From: a beta proteobacterium AAP99 | Lineage (GTDB): Bacteria > Pseudomonadota > Gammaproteobacteria > Burkholderiales > Burkholderiaceae_C | Length of the DNA stretch: 64,000 bases | Assembly: GCA_001295775.1 (NCBI GenBank) | Contig: LJIA01000002.1 | Coordinates: forward strand, 1 to 64,000 | Reading direction: 5' to 3' | Shown: piece by piece, positions 15,817 through 24,875 of the stretch | Layout of the letters: each line of letters starts with the position of its first letter | How positions within the stretch are numbered: the stretch's first letter is position 1 | Notes under the pieces: generated by a model | Databases searched by the model: none | What the model was told of the DNA's origin: nothing | Seen by the model: the letters and a program-made list of their open reading frames with translations, nothing else | Position numbers and translations under genes: made by a program

Positions 15817-17430
15817 ATGCCCCCTGACGTGTCCGCCACCGCAAGCTCCTCGCCCGCGCCCCGCTCCTGGCTGGCCACGCTGAAGGTCTACACCGAGCCG
15901 GTGGTACTGCGCATGCTGCTGCTGGGCTTTTCGGCCGGCCTGCCGCTGCTGCTGGTGCTTGGTACCCTGGGATTCTGGCTGCGCGAGGCCGGCATCGACC
16001 GCAAGACTATCGGCTACCTGAGCTGGGTGGGTCTGGCCTACGGACTGAAGTGGGCCTGGGCGCCGCTGGTGGACCGCCTGCCGCTGCCTTTCATCACGCG
16101 CTGGCTGGGCCAGCGGCGCAGCTGGTTGCTTTTGGCACAGCTGGCGATCATGGGCGGGTTGATCGGCATGGCGATGAGTGATCCCACGGTCGCGCTGCGC
16201 CCGATCGTGATCTGCGCGCTGATCGTGGCCTTTGCCTCGGCCACGCAGGACATCGCGCTGGACGCCTTTCGCATCGAGTCGGCTGAAGCCGAGAAGCAGG
16301 CCGCGCTGGCGGCGGCGTATCAAACGGGCTACCGGCTGGCGATGATCTGGGCCGGCGCCGGCGTGTTGTGGATCGCCGCCGGCATCACCGAAGGCGCCAA
16401 GGGCTACCTCTATGCCGGCTGGCAGGGCGCCTACGTGCTGATGGCCGCGAGCATGCTGGTGGGCGTGATCATTACCCTGGCCAGCCGCGAACCGGCGCCG
16501 CGCGATCTGGAAGCGGAACGCGCCGAGCGCCAGACGGTGGCGCATACCTTCAGTACCCAGGGCATCGTGTTCAGCTGGCCACTGCTGCTGGCCATGATCG
16601 GCGTGGGCGGCCTGCTGGTGACCATGGCGCGCGTGACGCTGGGCAGCGCCACGATGGCGGAGTTTCTGGTGTTTGCTGGCTGCGCGGCGGTGGGCTTTGT
16701 CGGGCTGGACCGACGCTGGGGCACTGACGCCCCACTGCGTGTGCCGGCGCCGGGTGCGATCACGCCGCTGCTGGCGCATATGAACCTGTCTGCCTACCGG
16801 CCCTTTGCGGACTTCATCGTGCGCAATGGCCGGCACGCGCTGCTGATCCTCGCGCTGATTGCGATCTACCGCATCAGCGACGTGGTGATGGGCATCATGG
16901 CCAACCCCTTCTATGTGGACATGGGCTACACGAAGGAAGAGGTGGCCGCGGTCTCCAAGGTGTATGGGCTCATCATGACCCTGGTGGGCGGCTTCGTAGG
17001 CGGGGCGCTGGCGCTGCGTTTTGGTGTGCTGCGCGTGCTGTTTCTTGGCGCAGTGCTCTCGGCGCTCACCAACCTGCTGTTCAGCTGGCTGGCCACGCGC
17101 GGCCATGACGTGACTGCGCTGATCTGGGTGATCTCGGCCGACAACCTGGCCAGCGGCATGGCCGGCGCGGCCTTCATTGCTTATCTGTCCAGCCTGACCA
17201 ACCTGCAGTATTCCGCCACGCAGTACGCGCTGTTCTCAAGCATCATGCTGCTGCTGCCCAAGTACGTGGCCGGCTTCTCGGGCGCCTTCGTGGATGCCTA
17301 CGGCTATGTGAACTTCTTCAACAGCACGGCGGCGCTGGGCGTGCCGGTGCTGATCCTGATTCTGCTGGCCATGCGCTATCACCCGAACAAGGCTGCAGAC
17401 CCGCGCACCGACACCCCCAAGGAGACCTGA
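15817..17430 (+). CDS. ampG: AmpG-like muropeptide MFS transporter
   Basis: 537 aa inner-membrane permease with about 12-14 hydrophobic segments. Signature blocks of the AmpG/acetyl-CoA-transporter-like MFS group are present: FSAGLPLLLVLGTLGFWLREAGID near the start, YGLKWAWAPLVDRLPLP, FASATQDIALDAFRIES and YLSSLTNLQYSATQYALFSS. The family imports anhydromuropeptides for peptidoglycan recycling. A rhodanese and a YchJ-like gene follow with almost no spacing. Confidence 0.92.
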   Translation: MPPDVSATASSSPAPRSWLATLKVYTEPVVLRMLLLGFSAGLPLLLVLGTLGFWLREAGIDRKTIGYLSWVGLAYGLKWAWAPLVDRLPLPFITRWLGQRRSWLLLAQLAIMGGLIGMAMSDPTVALRPIVICALIVAFASATQDIALDAFRIESAEAEKQAALAAAYQTGYRLAMIWAGAGVLWIAAGITEGAKGYLYAGWQGAYVLMAASMLVGVIITLASREPAPRDLEAERAERQTVAHTFSTQGIVFSWPLLLAMIGVGGLLVTMARVTLGSATMAEFLVFAGCAAVGFVGLDRRWGTDAPLRVPAPGAITPLLAHMNLSAYRPFADFIVRNGRHALLILALIAIYRISDVVMGIMANPFYVDMGYTKEEVAAVSKVYGLIMTLVGGFVGGALALRFGVLRVLFLGAVLSALTNLLFSWLATRGHDVTALIWVISADNLASGMAGAAFIAYLSSLTNLQYSATQYALFSSIMLLLPKYVAGFSGAFVDAYGYVNFFNSTAALGVPVLILILLAMRYHPNKAADPRTDTPKET

Positions 17431-17431
17431 C

Positions 17432-17839
17432 ATGCCGACCATCACCAAGGGATTCCGTCAGCTGGTGGACGAAGCCAACGCGCAGATCAAGACCTACCCC
17501 ACGCCCGAGGCCATCAACCTGCACGGCAGCGACCGCGTGCTCTTCGTGGACCTGCGCGATGTGCGCGAGCTGGAGCGCGAAGGCGTGATCCCCGGCGCCT
17601 TCCATGCCCCGCGCGGCATGCTGGAGTTCTGGGTCGACCCCGAGTCGCCGTATCACAAGCCCTTCTTCACGCAGGACGACAAGGAGTACGTACTGTTCTG
17701 CGGCGGCGGCTGGCGCAGCGCCCTGGCCACCAAGGCGCTGAAGGACATGGGCATGGCGAACGTGGCGCACGTCGACGGCGGCTTTGCCGCGTGGAAGAAG
17801 GCGGGTGGGCCCGTGGGTGAGAAGGAACAGAAGGCCTGA
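17432..17839 (+). CDS. Rhodanese-like domain protein
   Basis: 135 aa single rhodanese domain. It shows FVDLRDVRELEREGVIPGAFHAPRG and an active-site loop CGGGWRSALA with the catalytic Cys, followed by HVDGGFAAWKKAGGP. The start lies directly after the ampG stop (ACCTGACATG), so it is in the same transcript. Sulfur-transfer substrates are unknown. Confidence 0.92.
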   Translation: MPTITKGFRQLVDEANAQIKTYPTPEAINLHGSDRVLFVDLRDVRELEREGVIPGAFHAPRGMLEFWVDPESPYHKPFFTQDDKEYVLFCGGGWRSALATKALKDMGMANVAHVDGGFAAWKKAGGPVGEKEQKA

Positions 17840-17841
17840 GC

Positions 17842-18246
17842 ATGGCGGCCCGCGCACCCGGCGCCGAGACCTGCCCCTGCGGCAGCGGCAAGCCGCTGGC
17901 AGTCTGTTGCGGCCGCTTCGTCTCGGGCGGCGAGCTGCCGGCCACCGCCGAGCAGCTCATGCGCAGCCGCTACGCCGCCTATGTATTAGGCGACCGCGCG
18001 TATCTGGCGCAGACCTGGCATCCGGACCACTTCGACCCTGCACTGTCCATCGAGCCCGGCACCAAGTGGCTGGGGCTGGAGGTGAAGCAGCATGTGCAGC
18101 AGGACGCCGACCACGCCACCGTCGAATTCGTGGCGCGCTACCGCCTGGGCGGGCGCGGCCACCGGCTGCATGAACTCAGCCGATTTGTGCGCGAAGACGG
18201 GCGCTGGCTGTATCTGGATGGCGTCGACCCCGGCAAGCCGAGATGA
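17842..18246 (+). CDS. YchJ-family (UPF0225) protein with SEC-C-like zinc motif
   Basis: 134 aa. The N-terminal Cys motif CPCGSGKPLAVCCGRF is a SEC-C-type zinc site, followed by the YchJ/UPF0225 domain (AEQLMRSRYAAYVLGDRAYLAQTWHP, then VEFVARYR and HELSRFVREDGRWLYLDG). It has only the N-terminal SEC-C motif, whereas many YchJ proteins have a second one at the C-terminus. Its function is not established. It ends the ampG-rhodanese transcript. Confidence 0.9.
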   Translation: MAARAPGAETCPCGSGKPLAVCCGRFVSGGELPATAEQLMRSRYAAYVLGDRAYLAQTWHPDHFDPALSIEPGTKWLGLEVKQHVQQDADHATVEFVARYRLGGRGHRLHELSRFVREDGRWLYLDGVDPGKPR

Positions 18247-18395
18247 TCAAACAATTTCAGCCAAAATGTTTGAATCACAGTCAAAGACGACTTTCCGCTT
18301 GCTGGTAGTCATTCTTCAGGCATTTCTACGCAAGAAGAATGATAAAATTACATCAATATCGGACAAATTTGGCGTTTCGAGACGCTTTTGACCCG
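18247..18395 (-). repeat. GACAAGCGG intergenic element, copy 2
   Basis: AT-rich stretch directly after the YchJ-like gene. Core CTTTCCGCTTGC at 18291-18302 (GCAAGCGGAAAG on the minus strand, sharing CAAGCGGAAAGTC with copy 29856). A TTTCAGCCAAAATG box lies nearby (18255-18268), reading CATTTTGGCTGAAA on the minus strand. The rest of the 18247-18616 gap holds the LiuR-like operator and the liuB leader. Confidence 0.65.
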
Positions 18396-18458
18396 ACGCG
18401 GCCTCCATCGGCCTGATCCACATCCGCAGCCTGCCCAATCCGGCACGGCGGCCCCTAC

Positions 18459-18478
18459 ACTTTACGTTTACGTAAAGT
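18459..18478. promoter_or_regulatory. LiuR-like operator upstream of liuB
   Basis: Palindrome ACTTTACGTTTACGTAAAGT, arms ACTTTACG / CGTAAAGT around TTTA, 138 nt before liuB. It matches my recollection of the MerR-type LiuR site (TTTACGT-N2-ACGTAAA), the regulator of leucine/isovalerate degradation in proteobacteria. No liuR gene is in the window. Confidence 0.75.
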
Positions 18479-18616
18479 AGCGATCCGTCGCGGTCTGGCG
18501 CATCGTTGCAGCCGCTCCGGCGTTCCTCCGGGCGCCACCGTCGGGTTGCGTCTTCGGCACGTCGACGCACTCGGACCTTCTTCGACGCTCTTCGACTTCC
18601 TCCACCCGCCCGCGCG

Positions 18617-20239
18617 ATGCCCGTCTTCGACTCCAAGATCAATCCCCGCTCGGCAGACTTTGCCGCCAACGCCGCCGCCATGCGCACCTTGGTCGACGAC
18701 CTCAAGGCCAGGCTGGCGCAGATCCAGAAGGGCGGCAGCGACGACGCCCGCGCCAAGCACACCGCCCGCGGCAAGCTGCTGCCGCGCGACCGCGTGCATA
18801 TGCTGCTGGACCCGGGCACGCCGTTTCTGGAGATCGCGCCGATGGCGGCCTTTGGCATGTATCAGGACGCCAGCGGCCAGGACGAAGCCCCCTGCGCCGG
18901 CATGATCGCGGGCATCGGCCGCGTCTCGGGTGTGGAGTGCGTGATCGTCTGCAATGACGCCACGGTCAAGGGCGGCACCTATTACCCCATGACGGTGAAG
19001 AAGCACCTGCGCGCGCAGGAGATCGCCCGCGAGAACCGCCTGCCCTGCATCTATCTGGTGGATTCCGGCGGCGCCAATCTGCCGCGCCAGGACGAAGTCT
19101 TTCCGGACCGCGACCACTTCGGCCGCATCTTCTTCAACCAGGCCACGCTCTCGGCCGAAGGCGTGCCGCAGATCGCGGTGGTGATGGGCTCCTGCACGGC
19201 GGGCGGCGCCTATGTGCCGGCGATGAGCGACGAATCCATCATCGTCAAGAACCAGGGCACCATCTTCCTGGGCGGCCCGCCGCTGGTGAAGGCGGCCACC
19301 GGCGAGGTGGTGAGCGCCGAAGACCTAGGCGGGGGCGATGTGCACACGCGGCTGTCCGGCGTGGTGGATCATCTGGCGCAGAACGATCTGCATGCCCTGC
19401 GCATCGCGCGCGAGATCGTGGCCGATCTGAACTGGCAGAAGCCCTCCCCGCTGCTGCTCAAGGAGCCGGCGGCGCCCAGGTTCGATGCCGACGAGCTGCT
19501 GGGCATCATCCCGACCGACACCAAGAAGCCCTTCGATGTGCGCGAGATCATCGCCCGCATCGTGGACGCCAGCGAGTTCGATGAATGGAAGGCGCGCTTC
19601 GGCACCACGCTGGTCACGGGCTTTGCGCACATCCACGGCATGCCGGTGGGCATCATCGCCAACAACGGCATTCTGTTTTCCGAGAGTGCGCAGAAGGGCG
19701 CGCACTTCATCGAGCTGTGCTGCCAGCGCAAGATTCCACTGGTGTTCCTGCAGAACATCACTGGCTTCATGGTCGGCCGCAAGTACGAGAACGAGGGCAT
19801 TGCCCGCCACGGCGCCAAGATGGTGACCGCCGTGGCCTGCGCCGCGGTGCCCAAGTTCACGGTCATCATCGGTGGCAGCTTCGGCGCCGGCAACTACGGC
19901 ATGTGCGGCCGCGCCTACAGCCCGCGCTTCATGTGGATGTGGCCCAATGCGCGCATCTCGGTCATGGGCGGCGAGCAGGCCGCCAGCGTGCTGGCCACCG
20001 TCAAGCGCGACGGCATCGAGGCCAAAGGCGGCACCTGGGTTGCGGCGGATGAGGAAGCCTTCAAGGCGCCGATCCGTGCTCAGTACGAGCGCGAGGGCCA
20101 CCCCTACTACGCCACTGCGCGGCTGTGGGACGACGGCATCATCGACCCGCGCGACACGCGCACCCTGCTGGCCCTGGGCTTGAGCGCGAGCCTGAATGCG
20201 CCGATTCCGGACACCAAGTTCGGCATTTTCCGGATGTAG
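18617..20239 (+). CDS. liuB: Methylcrotonyl-CoA carboxylase beta (carboxyltransferase) subunit
   Basis: 540 aa, the family's usual length. It transfers carboxyl from biotin to 3-methylcrotonyl-CoA in leucine degradation. MCC-type blocks are visible: [76 protein letters not shown], and [19 protein letters not shown]. The ATG at 18617 is chosen over the longer open frame because the family N-terminus begins here. A LiuR-like operator lies upstream, and liuC, liuD and liuE follow in the cluster. Confidence 0.95.
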   Translation: MPVFDSKINPRSADFAANAAAMRTLVDDLKARLAQIQKGGSDDARAKHTARGKLLPRDRVHMLLDPGTPFLEIAPMAAFGMYQDASGQDEAPCAGMIAGIGRVSGVECVIVCNDATVKGGTYYPMTVKKHLRAQEIARENRLPCIYLVDSGGANLPRQDEVFPDRDHFGRIFFNQATLSAEGVPQIAVVMGSCTAGGAYVPAMSDESIIVKNQGTIFLGGPPLVKAATGEVVSAEDLGGGDVHTRLSGVVDHLAQNDLHALRIAREIVADLNWQKPSPLLLKEPAAPRFDADELLGIIPTDTKKPFDVREIIARIVDASEFDEWKARFGTTLVTGFAHIHGMPVGIIANNGILFSESAQKGAHFIELCCQRKIPLVFLQNITGFMVGRKYENEGIARHGAKMVTAVACAAVPKFTVIIGGSFGAGNYGMCGRAYSPRFMWMWPNARISVMGGEQAASVLATVKRDGIEAKGGTWVAADEEAFKAPIRAQYEREGHPYYATARLWDDGIIDPRDTRTLLALGLSASLNAPIPDTKFGIFRM

Positions 20240-20257
20240 GCCGGCCGCGTGGTGTCC

Positions 20258-21118
20258 ATGCCCATCTTCCGTTCCGTGTCACGCCGTGCCGCAGCGGCCT
20301 TGCTGCTCGGCGCCGTGGCGCTGTCGGCCGGGGCGCAGAGCGCGTCCAACCCGCTGAGCATTGCGGGCCCGCAGGGCCTTGCGCTGCAGGTGCACTGGTA
20401 TCCGCTCAAGGACGCGCGCGGCCCCCAGCCCGTGGTGATCGCCTTTCATGGCTGCGCGGGGCTGTACCGCAGCGACAGCGTCAGCTTCGATGACCGCTAC
20501 CCGGACTACATCAAGTACCTGCATGAGCGCGGCTATGCCGTGCTGCTGCCCGACAGCTTCACCTCGCGCGGCAGCGGATCGATCTGCGAGATTGCTGCGC
20601 GGGACCGGACGATCAACGTCGAGACCCGGCGCGAGGACGTGATCAGCGCGATCGCCTGGCTCAAATCCCGCAGTGATGTGGATCGGCAGCGCATCGCCTT
20701 GCTGGGCTGGTCCCATGGCGCAATGACCGTGCTCAGCGCGCTCAACGCACAGCGCGAGCCGCATGCGCAGGGCGTGGCCGGCGCGGCGGTGTTCTACCCC
20801 GGCTGCAGCGAGCTGCTGCGCCGCGGCTACGGCCTGAAGGTGCCGCTGCTCATGCAGCTGGGCGCGCTGGATGACTGGACTGCGCCGGCACCCTGCGAGA
20901 AGCTCGTCGCGCAGCTGACGGCCCAACCCGGCAGTGACGTGACCCTGCGCATCTACCCCGACAGCTACCACGGCTTCGACAGCCGCACGCCCGCGCGCTT
21001 CCGAAGCGGCGTGCCGAACGGCACGAACCCCAACGGGGTGCATGTCGGCGGCAACCGCAAGGCCCGCACGCAGTCCCTTGAAGAACTCGACCGCTTTCTG
21101 AAGCGCATCCTCCAATGA
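20258..21118 (+). CDS. Dienelactone hydrolase-family alpha/beta hydrolase, exported
   Basis: 286 aa. A signal peptide (RRAAAALLLGAVALSAGAQS) leads to an alpha/beta-hydrolase fold: VVIAFHGCAGLYR (oxyanion region), the nucleophile in LLGWSHGAMTVL, Asp in LGALDDWTAP and His in YPDSYHGFD. A GTG at 20249 is an alternative start. It overlaps liuC by 4 nt. An exported esterase between liuB and liuC is unexpected; its link to leucine degradation is not apparent. Confidence 0.88.
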   Translation: MPIFRSVSRRAAAALLLGAVALSAGAQSASNPLSIAGPQGLALQVHWYPLKDARGPQPVVIAFHGCAGLYRSDSVSFDDRYPDYIKYLHERGYAVLLPDSFTSRGSGSICEIAARDRTINVETRREDVISAIAWLKSRSDVDRQRIALLGWSHGAMTVLSALNAQREPHAQGVAGAAVFYPGCSELLRRGYGLKVPLLMQLGALDDWTAPAPCEKLVAQLTAQPGSDVTLRIYPDSYHGFDSRTPARFRSGVPNGTNPNGVHVGGNRKARTQSLEELDRFLKRILQ

Positions 21119-21924
21119 GCTACCAAACCCTCGAAGTCTTTGCCGACGGCCCCGTGGCCCAGGTGTGGATCAACCGGCCTGATCTGCGCAACGCATTCAA
21201 CGAAACGGTGATTGCCGAGCTCACGCGCGCCTTCACCGAGCTCGGTGCGAACGATGAGGTGCGGGCCATCGTGCTCGGCGGCCGCGGCAAGGTGTTCTGT
21301 GCCGGGGCCGACCTGAACTGGATGAAGGCCATGGCCGGCTACACGCGCGAGCAGAACCGCGCAGACGCCATGGGCCTGGCCACCATGCTCAAGGTCATGC
21401 AAGACTGCCCCAAACCCACCATCGCCCGCATCCACGGCCCCTGCTTTGCCGGCGGCATGGGCCTGGCCGCGGTGTGCGACTTTGCCTTTGCCGCCCTGAG
21501 TGCGGAGTTCTGCCTCAGTGAAGTGAAACTCGGCCTGATTCCGGCGACCATCGGCCCCTATGTGGTGCAGGCGATGGGCGCGCGCGCGGCGCAGCGCTAC
21601 TTCCTGTCGGCGGAGAAGTTCACGGCATCCGAGGCCTATCGCATTGGTTTCATCCATGAGATCTGCCCTGACGAGGAACTGGACGACACCATCGACGCCC
21701 TGCTCGGCCTGCTGGTGGACAACTCGCCCAACGCCGTGCGCGCGGCCAAGCGCCTGGTTCATGACCTGACCGATGCGCCGCTGACCGACGCACTGATTGC
21801 CGACACGGCTGAGCGCATTGCCGACATTCGCGCCAGCGATGAAGGCCGCGAAGGCGTGAAGAGCTTTCTCGAAAAAAGAAAGCCGTCCTGGATCATCCCG
21901 GAGCCGACACCCGATGAATCCTGA
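21115..21924 (+). CDS. liuC: Methylglutaconyl-CoA hydratase (enoyl-CoA hydratase family)
   Basis: 269 aa crotonase-fold enzyme, hydrating 3-methylglutaconyl-CoA to HMG-CoA in leucine degradation. Crotonase features are GRGKVFCAGADLNWMKAMAG (CoA-binding oxyanion hole), IHGPCFAGGMGLAAVCDFAFA, and FCLSEVKLGLIPATIGPYV with the catalytic Glu. The ADLNWM motif is typical of LiuC. The ATG overlaps the hydrolase stop (ATGA), and the 3' end overlaps the LysE-family gene by 11 nt. Confidence 0.92.
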   Translation: MSYQTLEVFADGPVAQVWINRPDLRNAFNETVIAELTRAFTELGANDEVRAIVLGGRGKVFCAGADLNWMKAMAGYTREQNRADAMGLATMLKVMQDCPKPTIARIHGPCFAGGMGLAAVCDFAFAALSAEFCLSEVKLGLIPATIGPYVVQAMGARAAQRYFLSAEKFTASEAYRIGFIHEICPDEELDDTIDALLGLLVDNSPNAVRAAKRLVHDLTDAPLTDALIADTAERIADIRASDEGREGVKSFLEKRKPSWIIPEPTPDES

Positions 21925-22555
21925 TCTGATGCCCTGGGCGAACTACCTCGCCTACCTCGCCGCAGCCATGGTGTGCATTGCCGCGCCGGGGCCGGACAGC
22001 CTCACCACGCTGTCGGTGGCGGCCAGCCAGGGCAAGCGCGCGGGCAGCCTGTATGGCATCGGCGTGGGGCTGGGGTGTCTCACGCACACGCTCTGGGCCA
22101 CGCTCGGCATTGCCGCGGTGATTGCGGCGTCCGCGACGCTGTTCGCAGCCATCAAGTGGGTCGGCATCGCCTACCTCGTCTATCTGGGTGTGCAGGCCTG
22201 GCGGGCGGGTGTCGCTTCGCTGCCCGACAGTGCGTCGCCAAGCAGGCAGTCTGCCGCCAAGCTGCTGAGCACCGGCTTTCTCATGAACGCGCTCAACCCC
22301 AAGGTGATGCTGTTCTTCCTCGCCTTTCTGCCGCAGTTCATCGACCCCGCCCACCCCGTGGCGCCGCAGATGCTGCTGATGGGCCTGTCCTTTGCATTCA
22401 TCACCGGCACGGCCTACGGGCTGATGGGCTGGGGTGCGGGCAGCGCCGCACGGCGCCTGCTGACGAACGCGCGTTTTGCGCGGATCATGAACCGCGTGAC
22501 CGGCAGCCTGTTTCTGAGCCTGGCCGTGGCGATGGCGGTTTCAGATAGGAAATAG
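21914..22555 (+). CDS. LysE/RhtB-family amino-acid exporter
   Basis: 213 aa with about six hydrophobic segments. The family features are PGPDSLTTLSVAASQGKRAGSLYGIGVGLG near the start, IKWVGIAYLVYLGVQAWR and LLSTGFLMNALNPKVMLFFLAFLPQFI. RhtB-type exporters remove amino acids such as leucine, homoserine and threonine. Within a leucine-degradation cluster, export of excess branched-chain amino acid is a plausible but unproven role. Confidence 0.9.
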   Translation: MNPDLMPWANYLAYLAAAMVCIAAPGPDSLTTLSVAASQGKRAGSLYGIGVGLGCLTHTLWATLGIAAVIAASATLFAAIKWVGIAYLVYLGVQAWRAGVASLPDSASPSRQSAAKLLSTGFLMNALNPKVMLFFLAFLPQFIDPAHPVAPQMLLMGLSFAFITGTAYGLMGWGAGSAARRLLTNARFARIMNRVTGSLFLSLAVAMAVSDRK

Positions 22556-22740
22556 AAGCGTAGATGTCCATTTCATGCGCCTCTTCAGGCCAAAGTGGCT
22601 GAAGATCGGCACCAGACAAGCGAATAGTGGTGCTACGGGGCTTGCGCTGGTAGGCGCAAGCTCTTGCCCAAGCGCCGAGCATGCTCGGCGAAACTCTTGG
22701 GCAAGCTCCAGACAAGCGGAAAGCCCTTCCGGAACCTTCC
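22556..22740 (+). repeat. GACAAGCGG intergenic element, copies 3 and 4 (tandem)
   Basis: The 198-nt gap before liuD holds a degenerate core (GACAAGCG, 22615-22622) and a full core GACAAGCGGAAAG at 22711-22723. The first part, from GATGTCCATTT at 22563 to 22622, aligns without gaps to the minus-strand copy at 43422-43481, with 49 of 60 positions identical by my count. Between the two cores lies a compound hairpin (22640-22705). Confidence 0.72.
22640..22705 (+). other. Compound hairpin in the liuD leader
   Basis: Three nested or adjacent inverted repeats: GCTTGCGC / GCGCAAGC with a 6-nt loop (22640-22661), CTTGCCCAAG / CTTGGGCAAG (22663-22672 with 22696-22705), and inside it the perfect 18-bp palindrome CGCCGAGCATGCTCGGCG (22673-22690). 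It lies 48 nt before liuD. It could be a REP-type element inserted between two repeat cores, an attenuator, or a structured leader. No T run follows, so a simple terminator is unlikely. Confidence 0.6.
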
Positions 22741-22753
22741 TGAGCGAACCCGA

Positions 22754-24859
22754 ATGTTCTCCAAGATCCTGATTGCAAACCGCGGTGAGATCGCCTGCAG
22801 AGTGATCACCACCGCCCGCCGCCTCGGCATCAAGACCGTGGCCGTCTATTCGGACGCCGACCGCGACGCCAAACACGTGGCCATGGCGGACGAAGCCGTG
22901 CATATCGGCGGCGCGGCGCCCAAGGACAGCTATCTGCGGGCCGATGCGGTCATTGCCGCGGCCAAGGCCACCGGCGCGCAGGCGGTGCACCCCGGCTACG
23001 GCTTCCTGAGCGAGAACGAGGACTTTGCGCAATCGCTGGCGCGCGAGGGCATCGTCTTCATCGGCCCGCCGGCTTCGGCCATTGCCGCCATGGGTAGCAA
23101 GTCTGCCGCCAAGTCCCTGATGGAAAAGGCCGGCGTGCCGCTCACACCGGGCTACCACGGCGACAACCAGGACCCCGCGTTTCTCAAGGCCGAGGCCGAC
23201 AAGATCGGCTACCCCGTCATCATCAAGGCGGCCGCCGGCGGTGGCGGCAAGGGCATGCGCGTGGTGACGGAGGCGATCTTCTTTGCCGACGCGCTGGCCA
23301 GCTGCAAGCGCGAAGCCATCAATGCCTTCGGCGATGACAAGGTGCTGGTCGAGAAGTACGTGACCCGCCCGCGCCATATCGAGATCCAGGTGTTTGCCGA
23401 TACGCAGGGCAACGCCGTGTACTGCTTCGAGCGCGATTGCTCCCTGCAGCGCCGCCACCAGAAGGTGCTGGAGGAAGCGCCGGCACCGGGCATGACGCCC
23501 GAGCGCCGCGCCGCCATGGGCGAAGCCGCCGTGGCCGCCGCCATGGCCGTGGGCTATGTGGGTGCGGGCACGGTGGAGTTCATCGTTGAGCAGGCGGGAC
23601 CGAGCGCCGCCGGGCCACAAGGCGAACGCAGTGATGCCTTCGGCATCGAAGGCGCGAGCGCCCCCTCGGGGGGCAGCGCAGGCGCGAATGCGCCAAGCGT
23701 GGGGGGATTCAATTTCTACTTCATGGAGATGAACACCCGCCTGCAGGTGGAGCACCCGGTGACCGAAATGGTGATCGGCCATGACCTCGTGGAATGGCAG
23801 CTGCGCGTGGCTGCGGGCGAGCCGCTGCCGGTGCGCCAGGAGCAGCTGCGCATCACCGGCCATGCGATCGAGGCGCGGGTGTATGCCGAGCATCCGGAAG
23901 GCGGCTTCCTGCCCTCCACCGGCACGCTGACCCACCTGCACTTTCCTGCGCACTCGAGCTTCACGCGCAACAGCGCCGTGCGTGTGGACAGTGGCGTGCG
24001 CAGCGGCGACACCATCACGCCCTTCTACGACCCGATGATCGCCAAGCTGATCGTCTGGGGCGAGGACCGCGCCCAGGCGCTGGCGCGCCTCGCCGCTGCG
24101 CTGGACGCCACGCACATCGTCGGCCCCAAGACCAATGTGGCCTTTCTGGCCCGCTGCGTGCGAAATGCGGCCTTCGCAAGTGGCTCGGTACATACCGGGT
24201 TGATCGAGCAGGAACGCGCCGAGCTGCTGCCTGCCGCCACAGCGCCTGGCCGCCGCGCAGTGCTGCTGGCGATCGCCAAGCGTCTGGCTGAAGAAGTGGT
24301 GATGGACAGCCACGACCCGTGGAATGCACGCACGGGCTTTCGCATCGCCGGCAGCGCCACGCGCAACTTCGTCTTCGAACACGAGACCGGTACCTTCACC
24401 ATCCCCGTGCGCTACCCCGGTGCGGATGAAGCTCGCTACACCGCGCTGATCGATGGCGAGTCCGTCAGCTTCGAGATCAGCCCCAAGGGTTCCGCCCCCG
24501 TGGTGAGCACGGCCACTGGACGCTTCGGCGGCGAAGTGATTGCGCGCGGCGAGGAGCTGCACGTGTTCGAGAGCGGCACGCTCACCGTGCTCACGCTCGT
24601 CGACAGCCTGGCCCATGCGGGCGAAGACGCCGGCGAAGGCGGCCGCCTCACGGCCCCCATGCCCGGCAAGATCGTTGCCGTGCTCGCCCAGCCCGGCGCA
24701 GCCGTGGAGAAGGGTGCGCCGCTGGTGGTCATGGAAGCCATGAAGATGGAGCACACCATCACCGCACCCGCGGCCGGCGTGTTGGAGGAGGTGCTGTTTG
24801 CAGTGGGCGATCAGGTGACCGAGGGCGCGCAGCTGGTGCGCTTTGCGGCCAAGGGCTGA
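22754..24859 (+). CDS. liuD: Methylcrotonyl-CoA carboxylase alpha (biotin carboxylase) subunit with in-frame insertion
   Basis: 701 aa. It carboxylates its own biotin with ATP and bicarbonate and partners LiuB. It has a biotin-carboxylase N-terminus (MFSKILIANRGEIACRVI), the ATP-grasp glycine loop AAGGGGKGMRVV, YFMEMNTRLQVEHPVTEM, and a biotinyl domain with VMEAMKMEH (biotin Lys at about 664). A 38-residue Ala/Gly/Ser-rich insertion sits between VEFIVEQ and FNFYFMEMNTR (about 281-318), where relatives have a short turn. It carries no stop or frameshift, so the protein is probably made. The ATG at 22754 is the family start. Confidence 0.93.
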   Translation: MFSKILIANRGEIACRVITTARRLGIKTVAVYSDADRDAKHVAMADEAVHIGGAAPKDSYLRADAVIAAAKATGAQAVHPGYGFLSENEDFAQSLAREGIVFIGPPASAIAAMGSKSAAKSLMEKAGVPLTPGYHGDNQDPAFLKAEADKIGYPVIIKAAAGGGGKGMRVVTEAIFFADALASCKREAINAFGDDKVLVEKYVTRPRHIEIQVFADTQGNAVYCFERDCSLQRRHQKVLEEAPAPGMTPERRAAMGEAAVAAAMAVGYVGAGTVEFIVEQAGPSAAGPQGERSDAFGIEGASAPSGGSAGANAPSVGGFNFYFMEMNTRLQVEHPVTEMVIGHDLVEWQLRVAAGEPLPVRQEQLRITGHAIEARVYAEHPEGGFLPSTGTLTHLHFPAHSSFTRNSAVRVDSGVRSGDTITPFYDPMIAKLIVWGEDRAQALARLAAALDATHIVGPKTNVAFLARCVRNAAFASGSVHTGLIEQERAELLPAATAPGRRAVLLAIAKRLAEEVVMDSHDPWNARTGFRIAGSATRNFVFEHETGTFTIPVRYPGADEARYTALIDGESVSFEISPKGSAPVVSTATGRFGGEVIARGEELHVFESGTLTVLTLVDSLAHAGEDAGEGGRLTAPMPGKIVAVLAQPGAAVEKGAPLVVMEAMKMEHTITAPAAGVLEEVLFAVGDQVTEGAQLVRFAAKG
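23594..23707 (+). repeat. 38-codon repeat-like insertion inside liuD
   Basis: In-frame 114-bp segment absent from the family consensus. It contains the GC hairpin GCCCCCTCGGGGGGC (23660-23674), then GCAGCGCAGG and AAGCGTGGGGGG. This resembles a small interspersed repeat I recall from Comamonadaceae intergenic regions (CCCCCTCGGGGGGCAGC, then AGCGTGGGGG). Origin as a mobile repeat is inferred. Confidence 0.6.
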
Positions 24860-24875
24860 TGCTGCCTGACTGACT

